A stretch of 33,759 nucleotides of DNA from the NCBI GenBank assembly GCA_016934975.1, contig JAFGRV010000060.1:1-33759 (forward strand), read 5' to 3'. Shown one piece after another: positions 15,896 to 23,457 of this stretch. Each line of letters opens with the position of its first letter. Position 1 is the stretch's first letter. The stretch is from Spirochaetales bacterium (GTDB lineage Bacteria; Spirochaetota; Spirochaetia; SZUA-6; JAFGRV01). The notes below the pieces were generated by a model. It was not told the DNA's origin. It worked only from the letters and a program-made list of their open reading frames with translations, and did not search any database. Made by a program: the position numbers and the translations under genes.

Positions 15896-16780
15896 ATGGG
15901 TAAATATGATAATGCCTATAAATACATTTTCTCGAATAAACGTATTTTTTATCAACTGGTAACATCCTTTGTAAAAGAAGATTTTGTGAAAGAGATTATT
16001 CTTGAAAATATGGAGCATCTGGATAAAAGTTTTATATCTGATGAATTTCTGGCAAGAGAATCTGATATTATATACAGAATAGAACTCAAAGATACGGAAG
16101 TGTATATCTATATTTTATTAGAGTTCCAGTCCACAGTAGATAAAACGATTCCCATACGTATGTTACTTTACATCCTACAATTTTATGATTTGTTATTAAG
16201 GAATTCACAAAGTGGACTATTGCCTGCTGTTTTTCCATTACTTTTATATAATGGACAGGCTGATTGGACAATTCCCGGTAATGTCCGTGAATTAATCGAT
16301 AAACGAATATCCGAGAGATATATTCCGAGTTTTGAGTATTATAAAATTATAGAAAAAGATATTCCCGATGAAACACTGGAAAAACTTAATAATCTAGTCT
16401 CTGCAATTATTTATCTTGAAAAACGAAAAGACCAAAAAGGACTCAGAGATACTATCGATAAAGTAGTAGAAATGATAAAGCAGGAAAATATTATTGATGT
16501 GAGAATGTTCACAATCTGGTTTAAACGTATGTTTCGTCAGAAGGCGGATTTTGAACAAGTTGATAAAATTAATGATGTGATGGAGGTTAAAAATATGTTA
16601 ACAACAATAGCAGATCAAATAAAATTAGAAGGCAAGATAGAAGGCAAAATGGAAGGCAAAATGGAAGGCAAAATGGAAGGTACTCTTGAATTCGCCAAAA
16701 AAATGAAGGATAAAGGGTATCCTCTTGAAGAAATTACGGAAATCACAGGTTTATCAAAAGAAGTGATAGAAAAATTATAA
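15896..16780 (+). CDS. Rpn-family recombination-promoting nuclease
   Basis: A 294-residue PD-(D/E)xK nuclease of the Rpn/transposase_31 group. The N-terminus MGKYDNAYKYIFSNKR is typical. The active site is D57 in RESDIIY and E76-x-Q78 in LLEFQS. Near residues 244-262 there are four tandem EGK(I/M) units encoded by near-identical 12-base repeats, a slippage-prone feature common in this family. The C-terminal helix KDKGYPLEEITEITGLS is also typical. E. coli Rpn proteins cut DNA non-specifically and promote RecA-independent recombination; some act in phage defence. The start at 15896 is preferred over an in-frame ATG at 15818 because the family homology begins there and TATAAT lies just upstream. 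Confidence 0.88.
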   Translation: MGKYDNAYKYIFSNKRIFYQLVTSFVKEDFVKEIILENMEHLDKSFISDEFLARESDIIYRIELKDTEVYIYILLEFQSTVDKTIPIRMLLYILQFYDLLLRNSQSGLLPAVFPLLLYNGQADWTIPGNVRELIDKRISERYIPSFEYYKIIEKDIPDETLEKLNNLVSAIIYLEKRKDQKGLRDTIDKVVEMIKQENIIDVRMFTIWFKRMFRQKADFEQVDKINDVMEVKNMLTTIADQIKLEGKIEGKMEGKMEGKMEGTLEFAKKMKDKGYPLEEITEITGLSKEVIEKL

Positions 16781-16968
16781 CGACTGTTCCTTTTTATACC
16801 AGCTTTGTAGCTGAAATAATCCGCCTTATCTATTTCATGTAATTTTCCGGGAATGTAATGTAAATGTCCTCATTACCCTTTATTTTTTTTCATGAATGTA
16901 CAATAATATGATGTAGGAACTCTTTACTATTGTCTACTGAATAGTAATAGTCATGAAATGAGGCCGGT

Positions 16969-18588
16969 ATGAGTAAATTTTTCAATTATTTCCTATCACA
17001 CTACACATCATTGGAAAAGCAGAAAAAAGCAAAGCTCGTTCTCATAGCCTGTATGATCCTTATTATTACTGATATTTTCACAATTCCATCTTATTTTATC
17101 GGGGCATTTAACCTGCCCGTTTTTATCGGATTAAGTATTGGATTGATTATCTATTTATTCATACTCCTGCTTCTGAAAAGAGGAAAGTACAATTATGCCT
17201 CGGGTATTCTCATCGGTATTCTATTCAGTTTAATGATTTTACCTTCATTAACATCAGAATATATTCACTTTTATCAAATAGCATTCTATGGTTTCCTCTT
17301 TTGTTTTGTTCTTGGACTCACACTTCTCTTTACTTTTTCGGTTATCCCGATTGTCCTTGTAACCGGAGGTGGAATTATTATTCTTATACTCAGCTATTTT
17401 ATAACAATTTCACCGAATATTATTTCCGCCGATGTGCAGTCTTCTCTAATCATATTCATAGCCGTGATAATAATATATGGAATTATTGGTTTTTTTTCTA
17501 CTCTTACATTCAGTATGACAAAAGAAGTGATTACCCTGGCAGAATCGCAATCTGCTGAGAATAAAATCCGTCTTAAAAATATACAAACAATACTTGAATC
17601 GTCCCGGGAGGGAATGGCGATCGGGGAAAAACTAAAGCAATCCACGGAAAATTCATTATCATCATCGGAAAAAATAAAGGAAAACGTCAAAGAGATTACC
17701 GGGGCAATTTCATCACTTGACCATGAAATAAAAACATCACAAAAGATGAATGAAACTGTCCGGAATCAATCTCACGCAGTGATGGAGCTTGTTCACCAGA
17801 ACGGGGCATCAACGATAGAAACATCAGCCTCGATAGAAGAAATTTCCGCATCCATGAATATGATTACTGCCTCTGCCACAGAACGACAAAAATCCATAGA
17901 AGTACTTGTCAATACAACAGCCCTCGGAGAAAAAGATATGGAACAGGCTCTGGCAGCTATCCAGGCTGTGGAAAAATCCTCGGATGATATACTTGGAATT
18001 ACAAAAGTTATCGCAAAAATATCAAGTCAAACCAATTTACTTGCAATGAATGCCGCCATCGAAGCGGCCCATGCCGGGGATAAAGGAAGAGGTTTCTCCG
18101 TGGTCGCCGAAGAAATAAGGAAACTGGCGGAAGATACGAATAAGAACTCAAATAAAATAAAAGTCACCCTGAAAGAAAATCTGGAAAAAGTCGCCCAGGC
18201 AGCCGGGTATAATACAAAAGTCAGCTTATATTTTTCCAAAATGAGAGAGAACATAACACAGATATCGAACCTTATGGAAGAAATTATCAGCGGCATGCAG
18301 GAAATATCAAGGGGTACCGTAGATATCCGTGATGCGATTACGGATATTGTATCCTCCTCGGAAGAAATAAAAACCTCCATGGGAAATGTCGAAAACGCAA
18401 TTACTGCAAATGCAGCGAGTGTTGATGAGATATCGAATTTATCACAACATGTCCAGGAGAGAATTTCTTTAATTACGACAAATCTTAGTACAATTGTCGA
18501 TGATATCCGGAAGGTCCATGAAATCGGACTAGTGAACATCGACCATGTGGAAAAAACAAATAAAAAGATAGAAAGTCTGAATCAGTAA
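16969..18588 (+). CDS. Methyl-accepting chemotaxis protein with six-helix membrane sensor
   Basis: A 539-residue receptor. Six hydrophobic segments (about residues 22-44, 48-69, 77-97, 102-122, 125-148, 159-182) have short connecting loops and no periplasmic ligand domain, so it probably senses a membrane or membrane-soluble signal. There is no clear HAMP domain. The cytoplasmic signalling hairpin spans about 200-539, with its conserved tip at 351-380 ([18 protein letters not shown], then [16 protein letters not shown]). It would couple to CheA/CheW to control flagellar rotation; no che genes are in the window. GAGG lies six bases before the ATG. A 7-bp hairpin TACTATT/AATAGTA (16925-16946) sits in the leader. 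The gene stands alone. Confidence 0.93.
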   Translation: MSKFFNYFLSHYTSLEKQKKAKLVLIACMILIITDIFTIPSYFIGAFNLPVFIGLSIGLIIYLFILLLLKRGKYNYASGILIGILFSLMILPSLTSEYIHFYQIAFYGFLFCFVLGLTLLFTFSVIPIVLVTGGGIIILILSYFITISPNIISADVQSSLIIFIAVIIIYGIIGFFSTLTFSMTKEVITLAESQSAENKIRLKNIQTILESSREGMAIGEKLKQSTENSLSSSEKIKENVKEITGAISSLDHEIKTSQKMNETVRNQSHAVMELVHQNGASTIETSASIEEISASMNMITASATERQKSIEVLVNTTALGEKDMEQALAAIQAVEKSSDDILGITKVIAKISSQTNLLAMNAAIEAAHAGDKGRGFSVVAEEIRKLAEDTNKNSNKIKVTLKENLEKVAQAAGYNTKVSLYFSKMRENITQISNLMEEIISGMQEISRGTVDIRDAITDIVSSSEEIKTSMGNVENAITANAASVDEISNLSQHVQERISLITTNLSTIVDDIRKVHEIGLVNIDHVEKTNKKIESLNQ

Positions 18589-18602
18589 ATTCACTCCTCA
18601 GC

Positions 18603-18636
18603 GCCCGGTATTTTGCCGGACTTATTGCGGGCTTTT
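18603..18636 (+). terminator. Weak terminator after the chemotaxis receptor
   Basis: GCCCG (18603-18607) pairs with CGGGC (18628-18632), followed by TTTTGTTT. An alternative inner hairpin pairs CCGG (18605-18608) with CCGG (18616-18619). Confidence 0.45.
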
Positions 18637-18672
18637 GTTTATAAGGATGCGAGTTATCTATTAGGAGATTAT

Positions 18673-18707
18673 GGGAAGCAGATTGATTATGTTTTGATCT
18701 GCTTCCC
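18673..18707. terminator. Hairpin between convergent genes, overlapping the end of the sigma-54 activator gene
   Basis: GGGAAGCAGAT (18673-18683) and ATCTGCTTCCC (18697-18707) form a perfect 11-bp stem with a 13-base loop. One arm encodes the last residues of the activator (YGKQIK). GTATTTTATT follows on the plus strand, so it may back up termination of the receptor transcript. Confidence 0.6.
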
Positions 18708-20222
18708 GTATTTTATTCCCAATTTGTTCATTTTATGCCTTAATGTACTGGCATTTATTCCCAACAATTCGGCGGCACCCCCCGGGCCATGTATTTTGCC
18801 CTTTGTTTGCGCTACAATTTTCGTAATATGATGCTTAAGCACATCATCCAATGTTACCGGGTTCTCCGGATTCGGTTGGAGACTATTTTCCTTCGTCTTT
18901 CCCGTGATTAAGGTCTCAAAGGATAATGGCTGGTCATCATGTACTATGAGCGCCCTCTCAATAATATTTTCCAGTTCCCGGACATTTCCGGGCCAGTCAT
19001 AATTCATCAACCTTGAAATAGCTCCGGGGGCAAGTTCCGGAATGCCTGAAAGTTTTAATTGCTTTGTTTTTTTTGCCATAAAATGCTGAACAAAAGCGGG
19101 GATGTCTTCCTTTCGATGCCTTAATGGAGGAACCTGAATAGGGAAAACATGTAAACGAAACCATAAATCTTCCCGGAATTTTTTCTCTTCTATAAGTTTT
19201 TCCAGGTTTTGATTTGTAGCCGCAACAATCCTGACATTAAGAGAAATCTGCGCAGATCCCCCGACCCGCTCAAACTCTTTATTTTGGAGCACCCGGAGCA
19301 ATCTCACCTGGATATTCAAGGGAAGCTCTCCTATTTCATCGAGAAAAATTGTTCCGTCTTGCGCCCTCTCAAAGCGTCCCCTTCTCTGTGCCAGAGCACC
19401 TGTAAAAGCTCCTTTTTCATGGCCGAATAATTCACTATCAATAAGTGTTTCCGGAATCGCCCCGCAATTAACAGTGATAAACGGACCGTTTCTTCTTTCC
19501 GAGGAATAATGAATAGCCTTTGCGATAAGATCTTTACCGACACCAGTTTCACCAAGTAGGAGAACCGGCGTATCCCGGATCGAGACCTGCCGCACATGTT
19601 CCATAACATGTTTTAATCCGAAATTCGCCCCGACAATTGTATCACCGGACAGTAGATTCAGCTCATGTTTTAAAAACCGGTTATCATCGGCAAGGATTTC
19701 TTTTAATGCAAGGATTTCTCTATGTTTCAGGGTATTTGACATGGCAATCACAAAAGGCTCCATGAGTAAAGCTATGAGATTCTTATGGTCGTCTGTAAAT
19801 CGTTCTTCCGATTCCGATATGAGCACCAGACTCCCAAGAGGTTTTTTATGAGCAGACAAGGACAGGATGATAAGAGATGATGCTTTCACCTTATGAAAAG
19901 AGAGCATCTCTTTACTTATCGGATAGTTATCCGGATCATTTAAAATAAACGCAGAAGGAAAATCCGAGTGGGCTGCCCGTTCCATAGAAGCTTGTGCCTC
20001 CCCCGACAGGGGAGTCAATAAATCCATTGCTTCTCCTTTTTCCAAATTTGCTTGTGCAATAGTGCGCATGGCGGAAAATCCGGGATCATAAATTTGTAAG
20101 AATATTATGTCTGCGGGCATGAGTGTATGAAAAAATCGCAGACAGTCATAGAGTGAATTTTCAATCTCAAGATTTTTGCAGAGTAAAATAACTGCTTTTT
20201 TAAAAAAATCATATTCATTCAT
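18687..20222 (-). CDS. Sigma-54-dependent transcription activator (GAF-AAA+-Fis)
   Basis: A 511-residue enhancer-binding protein. Residues about 20-165 form a GAF-like sensor. Residues about 192-430 form the AAA+ sigma-54 interaction domain with Walker A GETGVGK (224-230), GAFTGA (271-276) and Walker B FLDEIGE (D295, E296). Residues about 478-505 form a Fis-type helix-turn-helix (GGAAELLGINASTLRHKM). All features needed to open sigma-54 promoters are intact. The start at 20222 has GGAG eight bases upstream; an upstream in-frame ATG at 20270 has none and would overlap the activator sites. The gene is divergent from a two-gene operon that has a sigma-54 promoter and three palindromic sites between them, so it most likely controls that operon and itself. 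The GAF ligand is unknown. Confidence 0.94.
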   Translation of the reverse strand: MNEYDFFKKAVILLCKNLEIENSLYDCLRFFHTLMPADIIFLQIYDPGFSAMRTIAQANLEKGEAMDLLTPLSGEAQASMERAAHSDFPSAFILNDPDNYPISKEMLSFHKVKASSLIILSLSAHKKPLGSLVLISESEERFTDDHKNLIALLMEPFVIAMSNTLKHREILALKEILADDNRFLKHELNLLSGDTIVGANFGLKHVMEHVRQVSIRDTPVLLLGETGVGKDLIAKAIHYSSERRNGPFITVNCGAIPETLIDSELFGHEKGAFTGALAQRRGRFERAQDGTIFLDEIGELPLNIQVRLLRVLQNKEFERVGGSAQISLNVRIVAATNQNLEKLIEEKKFREDLWFRLHVFPIQVPPLRHRKEDIPAFVQHFMAKKTKQLKLSGIPELAPGAISRLMNYDWPGNVRELENIIERALIVHDDQPLSFETLITGKTKENSLQPNPENPVTLDDVLKHHITKIVAQTKGKIHGPGGAAELLGINASTLRHKMNKLGIKYGKQIKT

Positions 20223-20242
20223 GCTGATTCTCCGGACTACAT

Positions 20243-20307
20243 TGTCATATAAGGCAACACAGTAACACATTCTGCGGTATATGGCAATAATATTGTCATA
20301 TACGGCA
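20243..20307. promoter_or_regulatory. Three upstream activator sites for the sigma-54 regulator
   Basis: Three related 14-bp dyads: TGTCATATAAGGCA (20243-20256), TGCGGTATATGGCA (20273-20286) and TGTCATATACGGCA (20294-20307), consensus near TGYCRTATAYGRCA. Centres are 30 and 21 bases apart, close to whole helical turns. The second and third together make a near-perfect 17-bp inverted repeat. They lie 75-140 bases upstream of the sigma-54 core promoter, the normal enhancer position, and just upstream of the activator gene itself, so autoregulation is likely. Confidence 0.75.
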
Positions 20308-20381
20308 CATGATAATGGTCCCTCTTATCATCATATCAACTAACTCTTCATACTATAAGTAATTAGAGTTCATTATATATA

Positions 20382-20397
20382 TGGCATGATTATTGCA
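20382..20397 (+). promoter_or_regulatory. Sigma-54 (-24/-12) promoter
   Basis: TGGCAT-GATTA-TTGCA matches the consensus TGGCAC-N5-TTGC with only one change and exact spacing. Transcription would start near 20408, giving a leader of about 12 bases to the ATG at 20420. Confidence 0.85.
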
Positions 20398-20419
20398 ATT
20401 ATAACGATGAGGAACACGA

Positions 20420-20731
20420 ATGAATATAGTGGAAATAATTGAACTAAGAACCATGGAACGTGATAAAATACTAAGGACACTCAACTTTCATAGTCTCATG
20501 AAGGGATTTACAACCGGGAATCCGGATAAGGTTCATCCGGATTCACTTTTTTTGTTTCGACATATGTCTATTGATACTGATATCAGTCTTCATGTCTTTT
20601 ATAAAGATCTAAAAGAAAAACAACCAAAACTCTATTTTGGATTGATGCTAAAGAATTTGTTAACAGATTGGGGTCTGGTTAATTACTCTATCTGGGAACA
20701 AGAAAATGTTTCAGGAGGATATTATGAATAA
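20420..20731 (+). CDS. Small cytoplasmic protein of unknown function in the sigma-54 operon
   Basis: A 103-residue protein, not recognised. Its pattern of two strand-rich segments (IVEIIELRTM, then SLFLFRHMSIDTDISLHVFYKD), a helix and a last strand (GLVNYSIWEQE) is compatible with a ferredoxin-like dimeric alpha/beta barrel, as in small monooxygenases, but this is a guess. It has no cysteine, signal peptide or membrane segment. GAGGA lies about seven bases before the ATG. Its last eight bases overlap the start of the flavoprotein gene, and its terminal Gly-Gly-Tyr codons contain that gene's ribosome site, so the two are translationally coupled and probably act together. Confidence 0.7.
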   Translation: MNIVEIIELRTMERDKILRTLNFHSLMKGFTTGNPDKVHPDSLFLFRHMSIDTDISLHVFYKDLKEKQPKLYFGLMLKNLLTDWGLVNYSIWEQENVSGGYYE

Positions 20732-21635
20732 GAAAACCACAATACTCACAATTTTAGGAAGCCCCCATAACGCAAAATCGAATACAAAGGCTTTTGTTGA
20801 TGATTTTGTAGAAGAAATTGCGAAGGCCGGCCTTGCCCTTGAGCACACGGTTATTCCGTTAAGTCAAAAAAAGGTGAGCCCATGCAAAGGTTGCTGGAAT
20901 TGCACACAAGAAAAACCATGCCCTCTTGCAAATGACTCACTGGAAGAGATTAAACTGGCCATGATTGAATGCGACATGCTTATTATGGCGAGCCCGGTCT
21001 ACACGAATCAGATTACCTCACAAATGAAGGCGTTGTTTGACAGGCTTTTTACCTGGTGTCATATTTTCCCTCTCCTGGGAAAATACAGCCTTTCCGCATG
21101 TACAACGGGAAATGACGGCATGAAACCCGTGGGAGATTTTCTTCAGATGATGCTTGCAACCTACGGTACCTTTTCCTTCGGACATATCCAAAGCATGGGG
21201 GGGTTTACACCGGGATTTTTTCCGTTCAGAGATAAAGCAAGAGAAAAGAATAAAAAACTCGCAAAAATAATTGCAGATACGATAAATCATTGCAAAGAAC
21301 TCCCCATATCTTCGCTTCAGAAAAAGATGTTCGGTATCATGTCAAAAAAAATGAACGGCTCACATATATTCAGATATTTAGCCGGCAGCGAAGATAAGGC
21401 TGATGCAAAACCCTCCGCGTTTAAATTAAAATTAATAAAAAAGATTTTAACCCGTTCGAATATGACAAACGACCAGATACACAGGATCTCAAAAATGATG
21501 GCATTTGAATATACCTGGTGGAAAGAAAGAGGCTGGTTCAAAGCAAAATCCTTCAGACAATTAGTACAGATGCCGGTCCCTGAAAACTTTAATGTAAAAA
21601 AGCGGCTTCTTGCCCGTAACATCCCTGCGGTCTGA
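20724..21635 (+). CDS. Iron-sulfur flavoprotein / NADPH-dependent FMN reductase family
   Basis: A 303-residue flavodoxin-fold protein. The N-terminal FMN phosphate loop is LGSPHNAKSNT (residues 11-21), followed by MASPVYTNQITSQMKALFDR, which contacts the flavin. Between them C54, C57, C60 and C66 have the spacing C-x2-C-x2-C-x5-C, which fits the compact [4Fe-4S] motif of iron-sulfur flavoproteins (Isf). Many relatives also carry this pattern without proven clusters. The C-terminal 120 residues are an extra basic helical region of unknown role. AGGAGG lies five bases before the start at 20724. It is the second gene of the sigma-54-driven operon, so it probably takes part in an inducible redox or electrophile/oxygen stress response; the substrate is unknown. 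Confidence 0.82.
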   Translation: MNKKTTILTILGSPHNAKSNTKAFVDDFVEEIAKAGLALEHTVIPLSQKKVSPCKGCWNCTQEKPCPLANDSLEEIKLAMIECDMLIMASPVYTNQITSQMKALFDRLFTWCHIFPLLGKYSLSACTTGNDGMKPVGDFLQMMLATYGTFSFGHIQSMGGFTPGFFPFRDKAREKNKKLAKIIADTINHCKELPISSLQKKMFGIMSKKMNGSHIFRYLAGSEDKADAKPSAFKLKLIKKILTRSNMTNDQIHRISKMMAFEYTWWKERGWFKAKSFRQLVQMPVPENFNVKKRLLARNIPAV

Positions 21636-21661
21636 ATGATGTAAAAGAATCTGCCATGTAA

Positions 21662-21698
21662 AGCCGGTCTTATCCGAATAATAAGACTGGCTCTTTTT
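21662..21698 (+). terminator. Intrinsic terminator of the sigma-54 operon
   Basis: AGCCGGTCTTAT (21662-21673) pairs with ATAAGACTGGCT (21681-21692), 12 bp with one G-T pair and a 7-base loop, followed by CTTTTT. Confidence 0.85.
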
Positions 21699-21788
21699 CG
21701 ATCATCTGCCGACAATAAGGTTGATGAAAAGATATCTGCGATGCCGATAATCTTGACGATAAAGGTTTACAGGATGAGGGTGTGATAC

Positions 21789-22343
21789 ATGAAACGAATA
21801 ATCTATCTGCTTTTGCCGTTGCTCTTATTTGCAAATTGCGCCGGTTTTAAAACCAATCCAAACACGCCGGAAACAATAATACATAATAAATTTTCCCAGG
21901 CACATAATTATTTACATGCCGGGAAACTGGAAAAGGCACTAACCCTCTATAATCAAATCATTAAAATCGATCCGGATCATAGTGACTCCTATATCAACAG
22001 GGCCTTTGTTTGGGAAATTTACAAAAAATATGATAAAGCCCGTGAGGATTTACAAAAAGCTTTGGAGATTGATCCCGGCAATTATATTGCCCATTTTAAT
22101 CTCGGAAATATTTATTATGTTTCTACAGAATATGCTTTGGCCATCGAAGAGTACTCTTCTGCCATTCACATCAATACGAGTACCGCCGCACCCTATCTGA
22201 ACCGGGGAAATACCTATTTAAAACTCCGGGAGTACGACAAAGCCCTGTCAGATTATGAAATCTATATCACCCTTTCGGATAATCAGAAAGAAAAAATTAC
22301 GGAACTTATCGGGAAACTGAAAAAAAGAAGAAATGTTCTTTAA
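21789..22343 (+). CDS. TPR lipoprotein
   Basis: A 184-residue lipoprotein. The N-terminus MKRIIYLLLPLLLFANC has a lipobox ending at C17 (LFANC), with the relaxed residue choice seen in spirochaetes, so it is probably exported and lipid-anchored. Residues about 32-165 form four tetratricopeptide repeats (for example GKLEKALTLYNQIIKIDPDH and KYDKAREDLQKALEIDPGN) that would make a superhelical protein-binding surface. The function and partner are unknown; small TPR lipoproteins often assist assembly of envelope complexes. The ribosome site is weak (GAGG about nine bases upstream). It sits alone between the sigma-54 operon terminator and convergent minus-strand genes. Confidence 0.88.
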   Translation: MKRIIYLLLPLLLFANCAGFKTNPNTPETIIHNKFSQAHNYLHAGKLEKALTLYNQIIKIDPDHSDSYINRAFVWEIYKKYDKAREDLQKALEIDPGNYIAHFNLGNIYYVSTEYALAIEEYSSAIHINTSTAAPYLNRGNTYLKLREYDKALSDYEIYITLSDNQKEKITELIGKLKKRRNVL

Positions 22344-22415
22344 AATAAAAATTGAATAGAAGATAAAAAACCTCCGGTTCATGGTGAAGCGAATTTATTC
22401 CTGCACAAAATATTT

Positions 22416-22901
22416 TTATGTATTCTTTAAATAGTATTCATGCTGGATTTCAATAAGCTTATTTATTTCATTTATATGATTGCTATCTATACCAAATAAT
22501 TCAATCAATTCATGGCCACAACGGAAAAAAGTTCTTCCATCTTCATAATTAATTGTATACCCTTGCGGCGTATTCTTACATTTACCGCATTCATAGCATC
22601 CGGTATACTTAAAATCGAATTCTTCTATTGTTTTTCTTAAAGCTTCGGTAAAAAATTCCGAATACTTCTTTGCAGCAAAAAATTTGAGTTTAAGAAATGG
22701 GACTCCATGTTCACTGCTGAATTTTAAAATACTTTTCTTGACAACCTTATGAACAAAGTTATAGCTGACAGATTTCTTTTTCTCTTTTTTCGGCCTATAG
22801 CCAAGTTTCACCACATGACCATAAATTTTGTTATAAATTATTTTTTCTTCATCGGAAAGGAGATCCCAATAATCTCCTATTCTTTCACTCATCTCGTCCA
22901 T
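22416..22901 (-). CDS. Hypothetical cysteine-cluster protein
   Basis: A 161-residue protein that I do not recognise. It is largely helical and basic in the first 90 residues, then carries C102-x2-C105-x2-C108 (CYECGKC) and C128 in FRCGH, a probable zinc or iron-sulfur site. There is no signal peptide or membrane segment. GGAGG lies about ten bases before the ATG at 22901. The first 17 bases overlap the end of the 55-residue gene upstream, so the pair is translationally coupled and likely co-functional. A second ATG at codon 4 is also possible. Possible roles include a metal-dependent regulator or a subunit of a small accessory system. Confidence 0.65.
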   Translation of the reverse strand: MDEMSERIGDYWDLLSDEEKIIYNKIYGHVVKLGYRPKKEKKKSVSYNFVHKVVKKSILKFSSEHGVPFLKLKFFAAKKYSEFFTEALRKTIEEFDFKYTGCYECGKCKNTPQGYTINYEDGRTFFRCGHELIELFGIDSNHINEINKLIEIQHEYYLKNT

Positions 22902-23052
22902 TTCTTTTTATTCCTCCGGTTGTGAAATCATTTTTCTCTTTTAGGGTGGTCCTCATTTTATCCACTCCTTGTTGTACAGGATCACCCCATCTTGTTAAAC
23001 TCATATGAAGAAATGTTGAAACCATATCAACCGGCACTCCCGTACTGTCCAT
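22885..23052 (-). CDS. 55-residue hypothetical protein, coupled to the cysteine-cluster gene
   Basis: A short but credible gene: AAGGAG seven bases before the ATG at 23052, and its end overlaps the next gene by 17 bases. The protein contains FLHMSLTRWGDPVQQGVDKM and ends with a basic tail. I do not recognise the family. An in-frame earlier ATG at 23073 lacks a ribosome site. The arrangement (tiny protein first, larger cysteine protein second) resembles toxin-antitoxin and regulator-effector pairs, but nothing in the sequence proves this. Confidence 0.55.
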   Translation of the reverse strand: MDSTGVPVDMVSTFLHMSLTRWGDPVQQGVDKMRTTLKEKNDFTTGGIKRNGRDE

Positions 23053-23187
23053 AGAAACACTCCTTTTTATCAAATTAATATTCGAAAAAAATGATACTCA
23101 TCATAATCTCAATTATCATACAATTGCAAGACATAAAATTTATGAGTCCATTCCAATGATTTTTCCGAACCTCCCTATACGTAACTG

Positions 23188-23223
23188 ATGAGACACTCAT
23201 ATAATATGAGTCTCATTATTTTT
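23188..23223 (+). terminator. Orphan hairpin with T-run (terminator or end of a small RNA)
   Basis: ATGAGAC (23188-23194) pairs with GTCTCAT (23210-23216), with an inner AT-rich palindrome, and TATTTTT follows. No plus-strand gene ends nearby: the preceding plus-strand gene stops 845 bases earlier. It may end a small RNA or act as an attenuator for the BtrH-like gene. Confidence 0.5.
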
Positions 23224-23457
23224 CCCGGGAACCTCCGGAATTTTTATAGCCACAATTGTCGCATCAATATATAATCCCCTAAAGAATAAATTTCCAGGGG
23301 AACAATCTAAAATCTATCTGAAGATAGTAGCTCATGTCCTGAATAGTAAGACGAAAAAACTGGAAGAAAACATAAAGTGGCATGAAAATTATATGCGATG
23401 GTATGACGGAGACCCGGATTACCGGGTTTTGGAAAAGGATGAGCGGGGAGGCAGATT
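23224..23457 (+). other. Possible decayed coding remnant before the BtrH-like gene
   Basis: One frame is open from about 23207 to 23517 without a good start. It reads with protein-like composition (for example KKLEENIKWHENYMRW, then YDGDPDYRVLEKDE) and then runs into the BtrH-like gene in another frame. It could be the tail of a lost upstream gene. No family was recognised. The rest of the gap 23053-23457 holds only the hairpin listed separately and AT-rich DNA. Confidence 0.3.

Noticed and set aside
18613-18831. 72-codon plus-strand frame after the chemotaxis receptor
   Set aside because: It is antisense to the conserved helix-turn-helix end of the sigma-54 activator and lacks a ribosome site.
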